The position numbers were made by a program, and so were the translations under genes. A stretch of 41,356 bases of DNA from Silene noctiflora (taxonomy: Eukaryota; Streptophyta; Magnoliopsida; Caryophyllales; Caryophyllaceae). The notes below the pieces were generated by a model, which saw only the letters and a program-made list of their open reading frames with translations, was not told the origin of the DNA and did no database searches. Below, in pieces: positions 1-9,900 of the stretch. Each line of letters starts with the position of its first letter. The stretch's first letter is position 1. The stretch covers positions 1 through 41,356 of the forward strand of contig VHZZ01017312.1 of assembly GCA_009801015.1 (NCBI GenBank), in the 5' to 3' direction.

Positions 1-2819
1 AACTAGTATTCTTAATCCTTCTCGGGACCACGAGACAGGTTTGCTCTTCCCTCTCTTTTCCAGTCTTCGCCCCTCTATGAGTCGAATAGAAAAAAACCCC
101 CTCCCCCTTAGCCAAAGAGTCCCCGGCCGTAAGGGCATTAACAGCTCTTAGGCTCGCTCCCTCCTAGTGTTCGAGTCCCGCTCGCTTCACTCACACCCTC
201 TCAAGAAAGTACCCTGTCTATCAATAAAACGCTTCAACCAAGCATTTGTTTTCCACCTTTCCGAGGATCGATCATCTTAACTACATGCAGGAGCAACAGC
301 GTAGCTATATAAATTAGTTCTTCGTTCTAAACCAACTCTCTATTTCATTAGCATTTTTGGTGTGTTCTCAGCCGGTTCCCGATCTTAAAGAAAGTTATTC
401 AAAAAGGAAATGCAAGGCAAGTAAAGAAGCTTTAAAGCCACGTAAAATCTCTGAATAGGGAATTCTGCTTTTCGCAACCTCTCCCGATGGAGCGAGTGAA
501 ACTGGCTCGATTTTCTTCCATTCCTTTAGGGTAGCTTATAGTCTGGCGTCCCGCTCCAGATAGAATTCGTTTTAAGAGAATATACTTTTTACACCCGCTG
601 TGAGGGATTTCCATTTATGTTATGATGGTTCATTAGGGTCTTGCTTATGGGTAGCCAAATCTCATTTTTTATAATACAGTGTGAGGTTTCTCGCATTCCC
701 TTTGACTCTGTTTTTCTTTTAATATGATTCCGAAGGAAGAGCTACTCTTGCTGCAAGTAACGTATCTTTCTTAAAGTTCCTGCCCAGAGCCAGCTCTTTC
801 TCATTCACCCACGATTGGTAACACACCTGCAAATAATGCTTACCTATCTGGGCTATAACCACATCTCTCGAAAAAGTTATCGGTAGAAAGAGCGTCTTTC
901 GCTTTTTCATATCAATATAGGTCATAACTAGCCTAGATATCGCATCTTCCGTACTATATTGAAAGCGCTTACTGGTCTTTCCGGAGAGTAGCTTCGCGTG
1001 CTTGCATTCGAGCATTAGAATGAGACAAACCTTTTATTGGATGCATTCTGTAAAACATGCTTTATTGCTATATTCATTAAGTAGAGAGCATGCCCCTAAG
1101 GGAAGGGAATACTCCTGTTATTTAATATTTAATGAGTCAAGGAATCGGAGGATTCTTGTGGTTAGGAGAAAGGTCGAGCAAGGGACAAACGGTCTTAGTT
1201 GTGGTTTCGGCGTAAGAAAAAAGGTACCCATCAGGTCACACATTAGGACTTGCTTTCAAGGGAGCGAGCTGCTGTTAGTATAGTTCCGGAGCGAAAATAG
1301 AAGCACATGGCATTGGGTCAAGTTCCAAGGAGCGAAAGGAATGTATGTTCTGAAAGACCTCGACTGTCCAGGAGATTTGAAAAAAAAAAAGACTAGCATA
1401 TTTATAACAAGACAAGAAAGGAGAGGTGGGAGAATTTACCAGTTGTTAAGAGTCCCATCGTCCCTTTTACATTCATACTTCACAAAAAACGTTAGGGGAA
1501 GGCATCTCGAAAGCCAGGGATCGGGAAAGCAAGACCAAGAAGCGGTCGATCCGGCCACTCCTTCACTAGCCCAAAGCGCCTTTTGATACCTGTTTTACGG
1601 AACGAAGGGTTAAAGCATATTCTCATTGGGGCTTGGACAGATAGCAGGGTGGGAAGAGGGAAGGTGTAGGTGGTCAAGCCACAGGAAGTCTAGTGTCTGT
1701 CGCCGGGGGCTAAAGGTTCACAGTTGCGGGTTCCTTGTAAAAAAAAATATTCGATGACAGTCCTCTGAGGATCATACAAGGGCAAAGAGACTCGTAACAC
1801 CCTACTCACTCTGGTACTCCACTCGTTAACAACCTGCTCTTAGCTCTCTCTCCCCATTTGTTTTTTATGCGAGCTATTTAATTCCTCTGATTATTAGAAG
1901 GTGCAAGCTCCCGGTTGAAGCGGAAAGATACCTTATTTCCTCAAAGAAGGATTTTGCTGGAAACTTAAACAAATAAAAAAATTCACTGGCAAGTCGAGCT
2001 GTTCCAATTAAAATAATTACGTACGTAAAATCAATAAGAAAATTCTATTATTAGACTAGTAGAACAGGTAACTTGGGTATTGGTAATAAGGAGAGTCGTT
2101 TCGATCCAGCGCGACCTATCCTCCAAAAGGAATTCTCAGGAAGATTCAAATTGGGCTTAAGCTCTTAACTTCTCAGGTCAGGAAGAAACTGGCCTTGCTT
2201 ATGCGGCACCTTTCTTCTTTTTATTTAGTAACATTATTATTCTATATTGAATTCCGCTCAGATCGAACCGTAAAATAGATTACGAGCTTTCTTTCCTTTG
2301 TTTAAGTTTCCAAATCACTAGACATTCGTGCCCTAATCGAAGAAAGTCTTCTTTCCCTAACATGCTTGCCTTTCTAAGAGTGCGGGGACTATGCTCGCTC
2401 AATCATGAAATCGTAAAATAAAAATATGTGCTTACAGGAAAAAAAAAGAAGTTAAATAAATAGTCCTGGAAACAGGTACTTATACTCTTCATCAGGACTA
2501 GCTTACTCTTCTTCTTCGAATGGCGCATCATCGGATTTACCATCAGGTTCATCTGTAAATACTATAGGCAAAGATGCCTTTTTTCCTGAGTTCGAATGAG
2601 AAAGGTGATGGTAGAGGATCTTCCTTCTTTGAAATGAAGCTTGCACGAATCTTAAAGAAAAGGCCCAGCCTACGAGATCAGATATGGTATCATACCTCGT
2701 GTATGGGTTGGGGCGCCCCTTCCTTACCCTGGGAGAAGGAAGGCACATCAGTAACAGGGCTCTTGTAAATATAAAAAGGTAAAAGAGGCATCTATTCCAG
2801 TCCAGAGGAAGAAACAGTC
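1..2819. other. Unassigned mitochondrial-type intergenic sequence
   Basis: No recognisable exon, tRNA, rRNA or plastid fragment is visible. The stretch is interspersed with short purine runs and A/T homopolymers. The minus-strand frame at 719-1015 is listed separately. A motif at about 1346-1362 reading like tgttctgaaagacctcgac recurs with one difference near 23401-23420, but at that length it may be chance. Nothing here shows the unit structure of the repeat cluster that begins near 2.82 kb. Confidence 0.6.
719..1015 (-). CDS. Unidentified 98-codon open frame, probably not a gene
   Basis: The frame has an ATG start and a stop, and its composition is mixed and fairly protein-like. It includes a stretch reading YSTEDAISRLVMTYIDMKK at about residues 20-38. 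I recognise no family, membrane segment or catalytic motif. Open frames of this length are expected by chance in a 41 kb AT-rich window, and no promoter, neighbour or conserved context supports expression. It is listed only because it begins with ATG and lies in a region with no other explanation. Confidence 0.12.
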   Translation of the reverse strand: MLECKHAKLLSGKTSKRFQYSTEDAISRLVMTYIDMKKRKTLFLPITFSRDVVIAQIGKHYLQVCYQSWVNEKELALGRNFKKDTLLAARVALPSESY

Positions 2820-2933
2820 GAAAAGACTAGGATTGAGGATACAGCTAAAGACGAAGCAGGTCTATAAGTCTCAGGCTCAGGTACAGGACTGCTTGCGCTT
2901 CAATTATGGTTTCCCGGGAGTTCTTATAAAAAA

Positions 2934-2943
2934 GGGGGGGGGG
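2934..2943 (+). repeat. G10 homopolymer flanked by A6 and nearby T6
   Basis: Six A (2928-2933) run into ten G (2934-2943), with six T at 2947-2952. It is a slippage-prone tract and a likely place for length error or real length variation. Confidence 0.85.
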
Positions 2944-3908
2944 TTCTTTTTTGTCCAAAACAGGCCGGGGTTGGGATAAGGGTTATAGCACTGTACTTAT
3001 GCACAGGGTGTACTTTAGTATGGGGTTTGACCTTTAATATGAGTTAAGGAAGTGATTTTTTTTCTTTAATGACATTACTTAATTGAACAGAATGAATGAA
3101 TGGAAGCAAGGGCCCTTTTGGCTGACTGGTAGGGTGGATCACTTGTCCTGATTGGCTGCCTTGGTGTTAGGCATCGGGTTGATGGGTGATGGATACTACG
3201 CCTGTTTTTCGCATCCCCACAAACTTCTGACTTAAAAAGAACACCCAGGATCAAAATAAGAAAAGCAAACAAAAAAAAAGATAAGCCGAAGGCAGAGCAG
3301 ATGGGTATGGTGTATCTGCCCAACAACTATAAGACATAGAACAATAACAATAAGTAGTTGACGGAGTCAAAGCAGCTTGTGTTTAGAAGTTACTCACTCA
3401 AGGAAGCAGCTTTTGGTCTTGGAAAGGGCGGTCAACTTCTATATCCACAAGGAATCTTAGAATTTACTTGGAAACACCTATTTTATAGTTAGGTACCCAA
3501 TTTCAAGGATGCGAGCGGAAGGGTTTGACAAGCAGTTCGCGGACATGGGGAAGAAGAAAAAAAAAAGCGAGTCAGAAGGAAAAGACGTGTCAGACATAGA
3601 ACAATCATAAAGGGAAGTCCCAGTCAAAGAAAAAGAATCGGAGGCAGGTTCAGTCGAAGACGATGGAGCTGATTCAGTCTCAGTTTTTTATGTTGGAACG
3701 AAAGGTCTTACAAATTAAAACATATTAGTAGAACGGGTCTTTTCCTTTATCGAGGACCTTTAGTCTACAATAGCTACATTGGACAACGTAACTTGGAGTC
3801 TAAGCCTCGGAACAGTAGATGTGATACCTATGACTTTAAGAAAACACGGGCGATTCAGAGGAATCAGTCTCAAAATAAGAAGTTTCGGAGGGGGATTTTT
3901 CCTAAATT

Positions 3909-3965
3909 GAAGCGGGTGATGAAGAAGTCTCGGACGAAGTAGCGGATCCAGCTGCTGATCAATGC
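3909..3965 (+). repeat. Repeat-family unit, acidic GNN run (EVSDEVADPAADQ)
   Basis: In one frame the stretch reads EAGDEEVSDEVADPAADQ. It resembles the unit at 7891-8030, which reads GDASEVADPVEDE at the matching place; both carry the S-E-V-A-D-P core. It lies inside the 2.8-8.1 kb cluster, is preceded by other degenerate copies at about 3590-3715, and runs into a G/C-rich stretch (3966-3992). No start codon or long frame is attached to it. Confidence 0.5.
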
Positions 3966-4199
3966 AGGGTACCTCGGGGGGTCCCGGGGGGATAGATGCC
4001 TCTTTTCTTGTAGTTTCGGGAATTTAATGTTGGTTGTGAGATGGAGGAATTGGAAGAACTCATAAGAAGTCACAAGGCCGGAGGAAAAGCAAGTTCGACC
4101 AGATCCTGATAAAATAAAGTGGATCAGGGCCAAGTAGAATAAACCGATGCCGGAATGGTAGTCGTAGAAGACCCCCCAGCAGTTTCAGTAACAGAAGGA

Positions 4200-4350
4200 T
4201 CAGTCCCGGTAGCGGCCGTTCCCTACCTATGAGTCTAAGAAAAGGCAGTGTCATAAGTCGAAGCATTTGCTGAACAAGTCAAAGCAGTTGCCGCAGATGC
4301 TGCTTTTGCAGATGCTGCTTTTTACGGTGTTGATGGAAAGTAAGGGATCC
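4200..4350 (+). repeat. Most complete repeat-family unit
   Basis: This unit shows the blocks in order: T-E-G-S-V-P-V-A-A-V-P-Y-L ending near 4229, then stop-V-stop-E-K-A, then V-E-A-F-A-E-Q-V-K-A-V-A from 4257, then A-D-A-A-F twice (4293-4322), then Y-G-V-D-G-K to 4338, and GGATCC at 4345-4350. All blocks are in one reading frame despite several stops. The first part (4200-4236) matches 7028-7064 at about 30 of 37 positions. Confidence 0.6.
4293..4322 (+). repeat. Perfect 15-bp tandem duplication
   Basis: gcagatgctgctttt occurs twice, head to tail (4293-4307 and 4308-4322). Being a multiple of three it preserves the frame and reads A-D-A-A-F twice. Perfect identity inside a degenerate unit suggests recent slippage. 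Confidence 0.9.
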
Positions 4351-5295
4351 TACTATATCTATAAGAAATCCTACACTTAACCTTACAGGGACCCCCCTTT
4401 ACTACTGAAGGGCAGAACGACTTTTAGTACCCGCTGTTTGAGTTACACCTGAATGTGTGTTAACATTAGCATGTTCCCTTAAAACAAGTCACAAGGAAAG
4501 TAGAAGGATGCACTACTTATTGTCCGTAACGCCACTCAGTCAGGGTAAGCTGTTGTCCCACTTCAGTAGATGTTTTCCTCGAATAAAAAAGCTTTTAGAA
4601 TAGCCCTTTGAAGCAAACCCTCCTAGACTCTGGCTTTGCACGGACTTTTACCATCTTTTTACTAAGGGATAGGTAATTTATTTGCTCGAGTTAATCCGAG
4701 AGGCCCCTTATGGGACTCGAGCGACAGCGATAGGGGTTAGTGCAAGAGCAAGAAGAGTCATTTCTCGATCCCGAGTCGGCTGAAGTCAAGCGAAGGGCCG
4801 TTCATCGAGGCGAAGCCAATCAAGCGGATTCAGCTGTTGAAGTACCGGCCAAAGACGATTCAAAAGAAAAAAGAAGATGGGCCGGCTGTTGATAATGACG
4901 CGAAGCCCTCTCTTAGAAACCTAAAATACCTACTCATCCTTTTTATTATGTAAACGGGGAAGACCCACCCTCAAGATAAGTAATCAGCTGAATTCCAGGG
5001 CACCCAGACTTAACTGAAAGCAACCGAAGTACAAGCTCAAGCCACACCGCCTTAAGGTGTTCACGCCTTCGAGGTTACAAAAGCAGTCTCAGTACGGAAA
5101 GCGGGTTCAGAAAAAGCAAGAGACGGGGATGGGCAAACAAGTACTAATGCACTATCCTCCTAAGAATCAGTAGCTGCAGCTGGGGAAGAAGTCTTTTCAA
5201 GAGTGGGTGACCCAGGGTGTAAGCAAGAGGACCCATTTCCAAACCCGTAAGAAGGAGCCAAACTAGGTTCAATTGAAGAAGGGGGAGTTGCAGAC

Positions 5296-5415
5296 GAAGT
5301 AGTAGTTTCATTCCCATATGAGGTAGATTCATAAGAAGTACCAGACTAAGTTGAAGATGAGGCGGTTCCAGATGACGCAGATGATGGTGTTGGAAAGAAG
5401 GGTCCCACTCTAGAT
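5296..5415 (+). repeat. Repeat-family unit with well-kept GVGKKGP end
   Basis: The frame reads EVVVSFPYEVDS, stop, EVP, then V-E-D-E-A-V-P-D-D-A-D-D-G-V-G-K-K-G-P-T before the spacer. The closing block at 5381-5407 differs from the one at 6167-6193 by a single base. The minus strand here holds a Leu/His-rich 91-codon frame (5144-5419). That frame is the shadow of the same repeat, because the unit at 6011-6205 gives a matching shadow. Confidence 0.6.
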
Positions 5416-6099
5416 ACATACATAATATAAGACTTACTCTGGATAATAGGGGCCCTTTACTTTAAAGAGACCCAGAACAACGGAATGAGGAAGATTGCTA
5501 GTTAGATTGACTTCTTCTAGGGTCCGAAAGGAGCCGAGTCTCGAGAGGTCCTCGTAAGACCGACCATACCATTAGCAAACCAAGCATTAGGGGCAGTAAA
5601 GCTGCTGTTAAGGTAAGGCCAATCATATCTAAGTAAGGAACGAACCAGTACAACCAAGTAAGGGCCTGTTCAGGAAGTTCAATAGAAGCAGCCTCTGTCC
5701 AGGCCAGCTGAGAAAATTTTCTAAGAGAAAGTCCAGGGCAGGAATTCCAAATTAATCCATCTTATTATGGTTTATCGTTATGGCGCGTATTTTTTTCGTT
5801 ATCGAGGAACTTGTCCCATCCCTTTTTTCCCCTTTCATGTCGAATTTCCCCGAGGTTGTTTAAAAGGTCACGTTTGAAAAGTACTTTCTTAAGGGAAAGG
5901 GGTGGAGTAAGCAAATTTACCAGTTTCTTTTAAACATAACATCAAATTGGGCCAATTCACTAAGAAAATCCTCTAATGAGGAAAAATTTCCGGGTTGAGG
6001 CGGAGTTAACTCAAGCCCCGAGTGCGATTGAGTTTGATCTAATCAGAGAATGGTATCTATATGCTTCACACATGCGAGTAAACCCAGCAGTTCCAAACA

Positions 6100-6205
6100 C
6101 AAGTTCGACCGGATCCAGCACAAGAATCATTAGTAGAATCAGAAGATGCAACGGATGGGGCGGTTTATGATGGTGTTGGGAAGAAGGGTCCCATTTCCTA
6201 TACAC
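6100..6205 (+). repeat. Repeat-family unit, GVGKKGP copy
   Basis: The stretch carries aagttcgaccggatcc (6112), close to aagttcgaccagatcc at 4092. It then reads E-D-A-T-D-G-A-V-Y-D-G-V-G-K-K-G-P-I to about 6195 and runs into the spacer. The upper frame here (5976-6170, 64 codons) is too short and too mixed to call a gene. Confidence 0.55.
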
Positions 6206-6348
6206 CTAAAATCTTGCGCTTAATTTATAGGTACCTACCCTCTCTTCAAACAACCAAGGAAAAGCAAAAGGCTTTGACAACCTGGTCACGGGCAAGACGA
6301 AAGCGAGGCAGTCACAGCCGAAGGCGAGCAATAAGTAGTTGAAGACGT

Positions 6349-6700
6349 ATCGGCCGTGCCCTACCTATCTTAATAAAGGAAAGTCCCAGTCCTATCAGTA
6401 CTAGAACTAGAAAGTGAAGATGCAATTGAAGCTTTGGAAGCTGCTGTTGCTGGCGACGACGAAGTCAAGTCATAAGTCTAAATAGCTAATGGACCAGGTG
6501 CAGATGAAGCCCCAGCCGAAGAAAAATTTCCAGATCCAGCTGTTACCGGAGCTTTTGATGGACCAGCTATCGAGGACGCTTTTGATGCTGCTTTTGCGGA
6601 TAGTGCATGGAGCAGGTGTTGGGGCTTTTGCCGCCGATGTTGCCGATGTCGAAGAAACTTTTGAGTTTGATGATGGGGTCGGTCCCACTTATAATAGACC
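6349..6700 (+). repeat. Longest repeat-family unit (PYL, EALEAAVAGDDEV, AFDAAFAD, DDGVGP)
   Basis: One frame runs from A-V-P-Y-L (6355) through I-E-A-L-E-A-A-V-A-G-D-D-E-V (about 6425-6466), stop-V-stop (6475), A-D-E-A-P-A-E-E-K-F-P-D-P-A-V and G-A-F-D-G-P-A-I-E-D-A-F-D-A-A-F-A-D. A frame one step over carries A-A-D-V-A-D-V-E-E-T-F-E-F-D-D-G-V-G-P. A 129-codon ATG frame (6489-6878) covers part of this but reads the GNN run out of its own phase for its first third. I treat that frame as a by-product of the repeat. Confidence 0.6.
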
Positions 6701-6989
6701 CTTAATTCCCACTCTTATAAGTATAATAAATAGGGAACCAACCACCTTTCCTTGGCATCAGTTTCTGAACACATGTCAAAAAGAAGCATGCATCGAATCA
6801 AGAAGGATAAAAAAGACGGAAAGAACAGCTGAAGTAAACCATTGCTGTCGATCCAGCCTTTCCAGATTCAGCTGGTGATGGAGGTGATGAAGCAGTTTCA
6901 TCTTTCTCAGTTGCATGCATCTCATACAAAAGGAAGTTTAAGAAATGTCATACCTTTCACATCACAGTCAGCCCTAGAAGTCGTCGAGT

Positions 6990-7190
6990 CAGAAGAAGCT
7001 TTTGCTTACGAAGGCGAATAAGAAGCTTCAGTCCCAGTAGCTGGCGTGGCATATCTATGAGTCTCATTCCCTAAACACGCACTTTCATATGAATAAACCT
7101 AAGTCGATGAATCAGACGAAGCAGCTGTTGGTGAAGCTTTTTGCGGATCTAGCTTTTATGATGGTGCTGGAAAGAGGGGTCCTTTAAAGA
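6990..7190 (+). repeat. Two adjoining repeat-family half-units
   Basis: The first part reads E-S-E-E-A-F-A-Y-E-G-E, stop, E-A-S-V-P-V-A-G-V-A-Y-L, stop (7028-7060). The second reads D-E-S-D-E-A-A-V-G-E-A-F, then F-Y-D-G-A-G-K-R-G-P (to about 7182) and a short AT spacer. The E-A-F block appears both before and after the PYL block, so units overlap or have been rearranged. Confidence 0.55.
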
Positions 7191-7259
7191 TATATACACT
7201 AATATTGTCTCACAAATTGTGGACCCGCCTTCGGAAAAAGATTGTGGACCACGCTTTAA

Positions 7260-7523
7260 AGAAAGGAGAAAGGAGCTACTTCAGAAAAAGATACATTAGA
7301 AGGAGAAGATCCTGATCAAGAAGAAGGCGACCCAGTACCACTTCCAGAAGATAAAGCTCTTACCGACGAAGTCGAGACAGCTGTTCATGATCCTGTATAC
7401 CTGTGGGGTACCACCACTTATATAATAAAGGGCTTACACCCATCTTCAAGGGAAAGCAGGTTCAGTCCCAATCAAATCCCCAAAAGACGCGGGACTTTTA
7501 GCTGTTGCTGTCGACGACGTTAA
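7260..7523 (+). other. ATG-less 87-codon open frame with acidic half, repeat-family derived
   Basis: The frame is open from a stop at 7257-7259 to a TAA at 7521-7523. The first half is strongly acidic (EGEDPDQEEGDPVPLPEDK, then ALTDEVETAVHD), followed by Y-L-W-G-T-T-T-Y-I-I-K-G-L over the AT spacer and a basic tail. ALTDEVETAV is close to PLTDEPYSAV at 17180-17209. There is no ATG in the frame and no other evidence of expression. It is the cleanest uninterrupted copy in the cluster, so it shows what the repeats look like when read as protein. Confidence 0.4.
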
Positions 7524-7859
7524 CCATGAAAGACGGGCAGCAAGTCACTTTCCAAAACAAGGTACCTATACCTAGGGGTTCGCTCCGGAAAAAAGAGGAG
7601 AAGTGGGTTCGGAACAACCAGTCTCATACCAACCAATAATAAAGGGAAAGCAGGTTTAGGAAAAGCCGAAAAGGGCTTCTCCCCAGCCAATGATGACGAT
7701 TCAGAAGATCCTGCTTACCCAGAGGACGGTAAACAGTACTAAATATATACTCGGAATACCAACCCTTTCTCTAACTAATTAGGGAAGACCTAACTTACCC
7801 TGAAGGCACCGAAGGTGTTTATGCGGTCGACAAGCAGGTACCGTCAATCTTACTTACCT

Positions 7860-8030
7860 GGGGCCGGTTCCCTACTTATAAGTCTAAGAAAAGGCAGGCG
7901 ATGCATCAGAAGTTGCGGATCCGGTCGAAGACGAAATAGCATCCAAAGTCTCTGTAAAAGCCGCTTCTGCTGCTACTGAGACTTTGGATGATGGGGTAAA
8001 CGGGTGCGACTTCTACAGCAACTAAATTAG
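7860..8030 (+). repeat. Repeat-family unit (EKAGDASEVADPVEDE ... TLDDGVNG)
   Basis: The unit begins with the P-Y-L-stop-V-stop-E-K-A block (7867-7897), two mismatches in 31 from 4218-4248. It continues D-A-S-E-V-A-D-P-V-E-D-E-I-A-S-K-V-S-V-K-A-A-S-A-A-T-E-T-L-D-D-G-V-N-G to about 8003, then a TAA at 8022-8024. ctgtaaaagccgcttct (7952-7968) recurs with one difference at 17205-17221, linking this cluster to the 17 kb copy. Confidence 0.6.
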
Positions 8031-8099
8031 CAACTTCGTTACGGTTACAAGAATTGATCGGACACAGCGGATCCTCGGCTGTAGTATTTAGCATAGATC

Positions 8100-8900
8100 A
8101 ACAAGAACAAGAAAAAAGACAACTGTTCCCAAGGAGGCCTCTTGAAAGAAGACCTGGGTACACAGACAACGAAAATAGAAAGGATAAAAGAAGAAAGAAG
8201 CCTTAGTGGTCGGGCTTTACATCCTCGAGACCTTCTATTACGCGAAAAGATAAATTACGACGTTTTACCCGTACAGCAAGCAGGAAAATAACTTGCCAGT
8301 AGACGGGGCACATAGAGAGTGAGCTGCTGGGGTTGGTTCTGGTACCTGTTGTCAGCTAAGAAAGAATGGGAAAAAGTTAAACTCCAATTTCAGCTGAAGC
8401 GCGAGAAGCACGAGTCTTTCCAGTTCTGGATGTATCTTTCTTGTCCCGGTTAAAAGGGATCAATGCCTTTGTCTTGGAAAGGGAAAACTGCACCTGTGCA
8501 TTTTGTTTCGTGCCATTACCTTATGAAAGAACCAAATAAGCTTTTGAGACTGAGAGGATAGCTGCTAACCTACTATATATTCTCTTAGCCCCCTCACGCG
8601 CCATCCTACTCTTATACTAAAACAAGGGCTTCGCGCCATCATGCAGTTGAGTAAGCAAGGGAATTGGTAAGCCAGCGGCTTATCTTCCTTCTGCCTGCTG
8701 CTTTAAAACCTAAATTCATGCTTTAAAGACAGGAGTGGTTTCATTTGTTACGTTGGAAAGGTGTGACACAAGTTAAAGCTTGTTGCTTTAATCTAAATCA
8801 GAGTCGGAATGTGATCCAGAGGTAAATCATCTTCAACTAGCTACCCAAGCATACTATCAAAGGCAAGAGTTGTACCGTCGTTTGGAAAGGGAACGGGCTC
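8100..8900. other. Unassigned spacer between repeat cluster and next open frames
   Basis: I see no gene or RNA. gcctgctgctt at 8693-8703 is one of four exact occurrences in the window (also 14455, 18722, 19422). The rest is unique-looking AT-rich intergenic DNA. Confidence 0.5.
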
Positions 8901-9152
8901 ATGCCATGTCCTTCTACTCTCGCTCGTTCGTATCAGTCTATCCTGCCTGCCACGACGTCTTTTCAAACCAAGCAAGGGGCAATAAAGCTAACCCAAGCAG
9001 CTGCTAACCCAGACAAGGAGTATATCCAGCAGGAATGCAAGACTCGGTCAACGGGGAAAGCGGTTTACATCTTAGTAAAGGGATCCTTGGCGGCGAGTTC
9101 ACTAGAGGCCTTCGGTTCGGTTGATTCGTCAGTTAAATTCGAAAGCGCGTAA
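8901..9152 (+). CDS. Unidentified 83-codon frame containing repeat-family blocks
   Basis: The frame starts at ATG and ends at TAA. Residues about 31-45 read LTQAAANPDKEYIQQ, which resembles AMAASDPDKAIIKIQ in the 171-codon minus-strand frame at 24845-25360. Near the end it reads AASSLEAFGSVDSSV, an E-A-F core shared with 9622-9630 and with the 2.8-8.1 kb cluster. I recognise no protein family. It is best read as a repeat copy that happens to be open; a real gene is unlikely. Confidence 0.18.
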   Translation: MPCPSTLARSYQSILPATTSFQTKQGAIKLTQAAANPDKEYIQQECKTRSTGKAVYILVKGSLAASSLEAFGSVDSSVKFESA

Positions 9153-9516
9153 GATATAAGTGAGTTAACACAAATCTAATAGCGTATGTGATCAGGGCTG
9201 CGCTCCTAAGTTGAATACCAAAAAAGTGATCCACGTTTTTACGGTCGAGAGCCTATACTTAAGCTCGTCCATTTCTATCCTTAGTAGGAGAACCAACCTT
9301 TAAATGCTCTATCTCAAGGTGCTTTGTATCCAAAAGATGTTTAGCCAATGCCTTATTTATAAAAAAGAGCTCCTTTTACTTGTAAATCCGTAATGTCGGC
9401 AACCTGACCACCAACCGGGACTTCTTCCTACGTTCTATCTTCAGAGCCTCTTTCTTTGACTGCATCTTCGACGGGTGCGCCAAGGGTAGTGGTGAGTAAA
9501 TGGGACGATTTATACC

Positions 9517-9795
9517 TTGAAGACGGTTCGACGACCAAGGGCCACAACTGAACTCCTCGCCACCGATCCAGTAAATCCGTGCTCTACCCGAGCCCTAATG
9601 GTAAAGAATACTTTCTTACTAGAGGCCTTTCTAACCAAAGCCGAGGACGTTTTGTCCATAGAGTGGGGGCTGGCTTTCCCACGATATCGGGCAATCCATC
9701 CAACCAGTCAGTCAAGCGCAGCCAGCCAAGCATCTAACTACAGGCCTAAGAATAAGCGCGGCATGAGGCTTAGTTGTCCTAGTTTGCCTATATAA
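9517..9795 (+). other. 92-codon TTG-start frame containing an E-A-F repeat core
   Basis: The middle reads FLLEAFLTKAEDVLSIEWG. actagaggccttt (9618-9630) matches actagaggccttc at 9101-9113 almost base for base. The only start is TTG, which makes translation in a plant mitochondrion unlikely. The frame ends directly on an AT spacer (tatataataag, 9789-9799) of the type that separates repeat units, supporting repeat origin over a gene. Confidence 0.3.
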
Positions 9796-9900
9796 TAAGA
9801 AAAACGTCTTTAAAAAAGGCTAAAGGCTCTGGTACCGCTTCTCCAGACTACGCGCAAGCAAGAGGTCCAGTTCCTGATCTGTCTTCCCGTGTCGACGCGG
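9787..9900 (+). repeat. Repeat-family relative: AT spacer plus Ser/Ala/Pro run
   Basis: tatataataag (9789-9799) is followed after a short leader by a run reading G-T-A-S-P-D-Y-A-Q-A-R-G-P-V-P-D-L-S-S-R (about 9831-9890). A-x-A-R-G recurs at 13408-13422 (S-R-A-R-G-S) and 33021-33038 (A-A-A-R-G-A-S-R). This looks like an older branch of the same family. Confidence 0.4.

Larger units (their letters stand above)
2820..8095 (+). repeat. Cluster of degenerate direct repeats with three-base rhythm (PYL-EAF-GVGKKGP family)
   Basis: About a dozen diverged units lie in the same orientation at irregular spacing. The block order seen in the better copies is: AT spacer like cttatataataaagg; leader like ggaaagcaggttcagtc (7451, 7645, 5096, 3641); block reading P-Y-L-stop-V-stop (4218, 6359, 7867, and a variant at 7028); GNN-codon run reading E-A-F or A-D-A-A-F (4260, 4293, 6428, 6995, 7133); and closing block reading D-G-V-G-K-K-G-P (4324, 5381, 6167, 7158; weaker at 6668 and 7985). 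The best pairs are 5381-5407 with 6167-6193 (one mismatch in 27) and 4218-4248 with 7867-7897 (two in 31). Stops interrupt nearly every unit, so I read this as repetitive DNA, not an expressed gene. Short degenerate dispersed repeats are known from expanded cucurbit mitochondrial genomes; whether this is one of those families is unproven. Confidence 0.75.

Noticed and set aside
166-184. T-loop-like gttcgagtcccgc
   Set aside because: No acceptor, anticodon or D-arm pairing could be found around it.
406-420. 15-bp exact match ggaaatgcaaggcaa with 22249-22263
   Set aside because: About one or two 15-bp matches are expected by chance in a window of this size.
1346-1362. Near match of an agacctcgac stretch with 23401-23420
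   Set aside because: Short, and flanks do not align.
5144-5419. Leu/His-rich 91-codon minus-strand frame, and its look-alike at 6011-6205
   Set aside because: Both are antisense shadows of the + strand GNN repeats; their similarity comes from the repeat.
6489-6878. 129-codon ATG frame
   Set aside because: It crosses the repeat unit in two different phases and ends in unrelated sequence; explained by the repeat.
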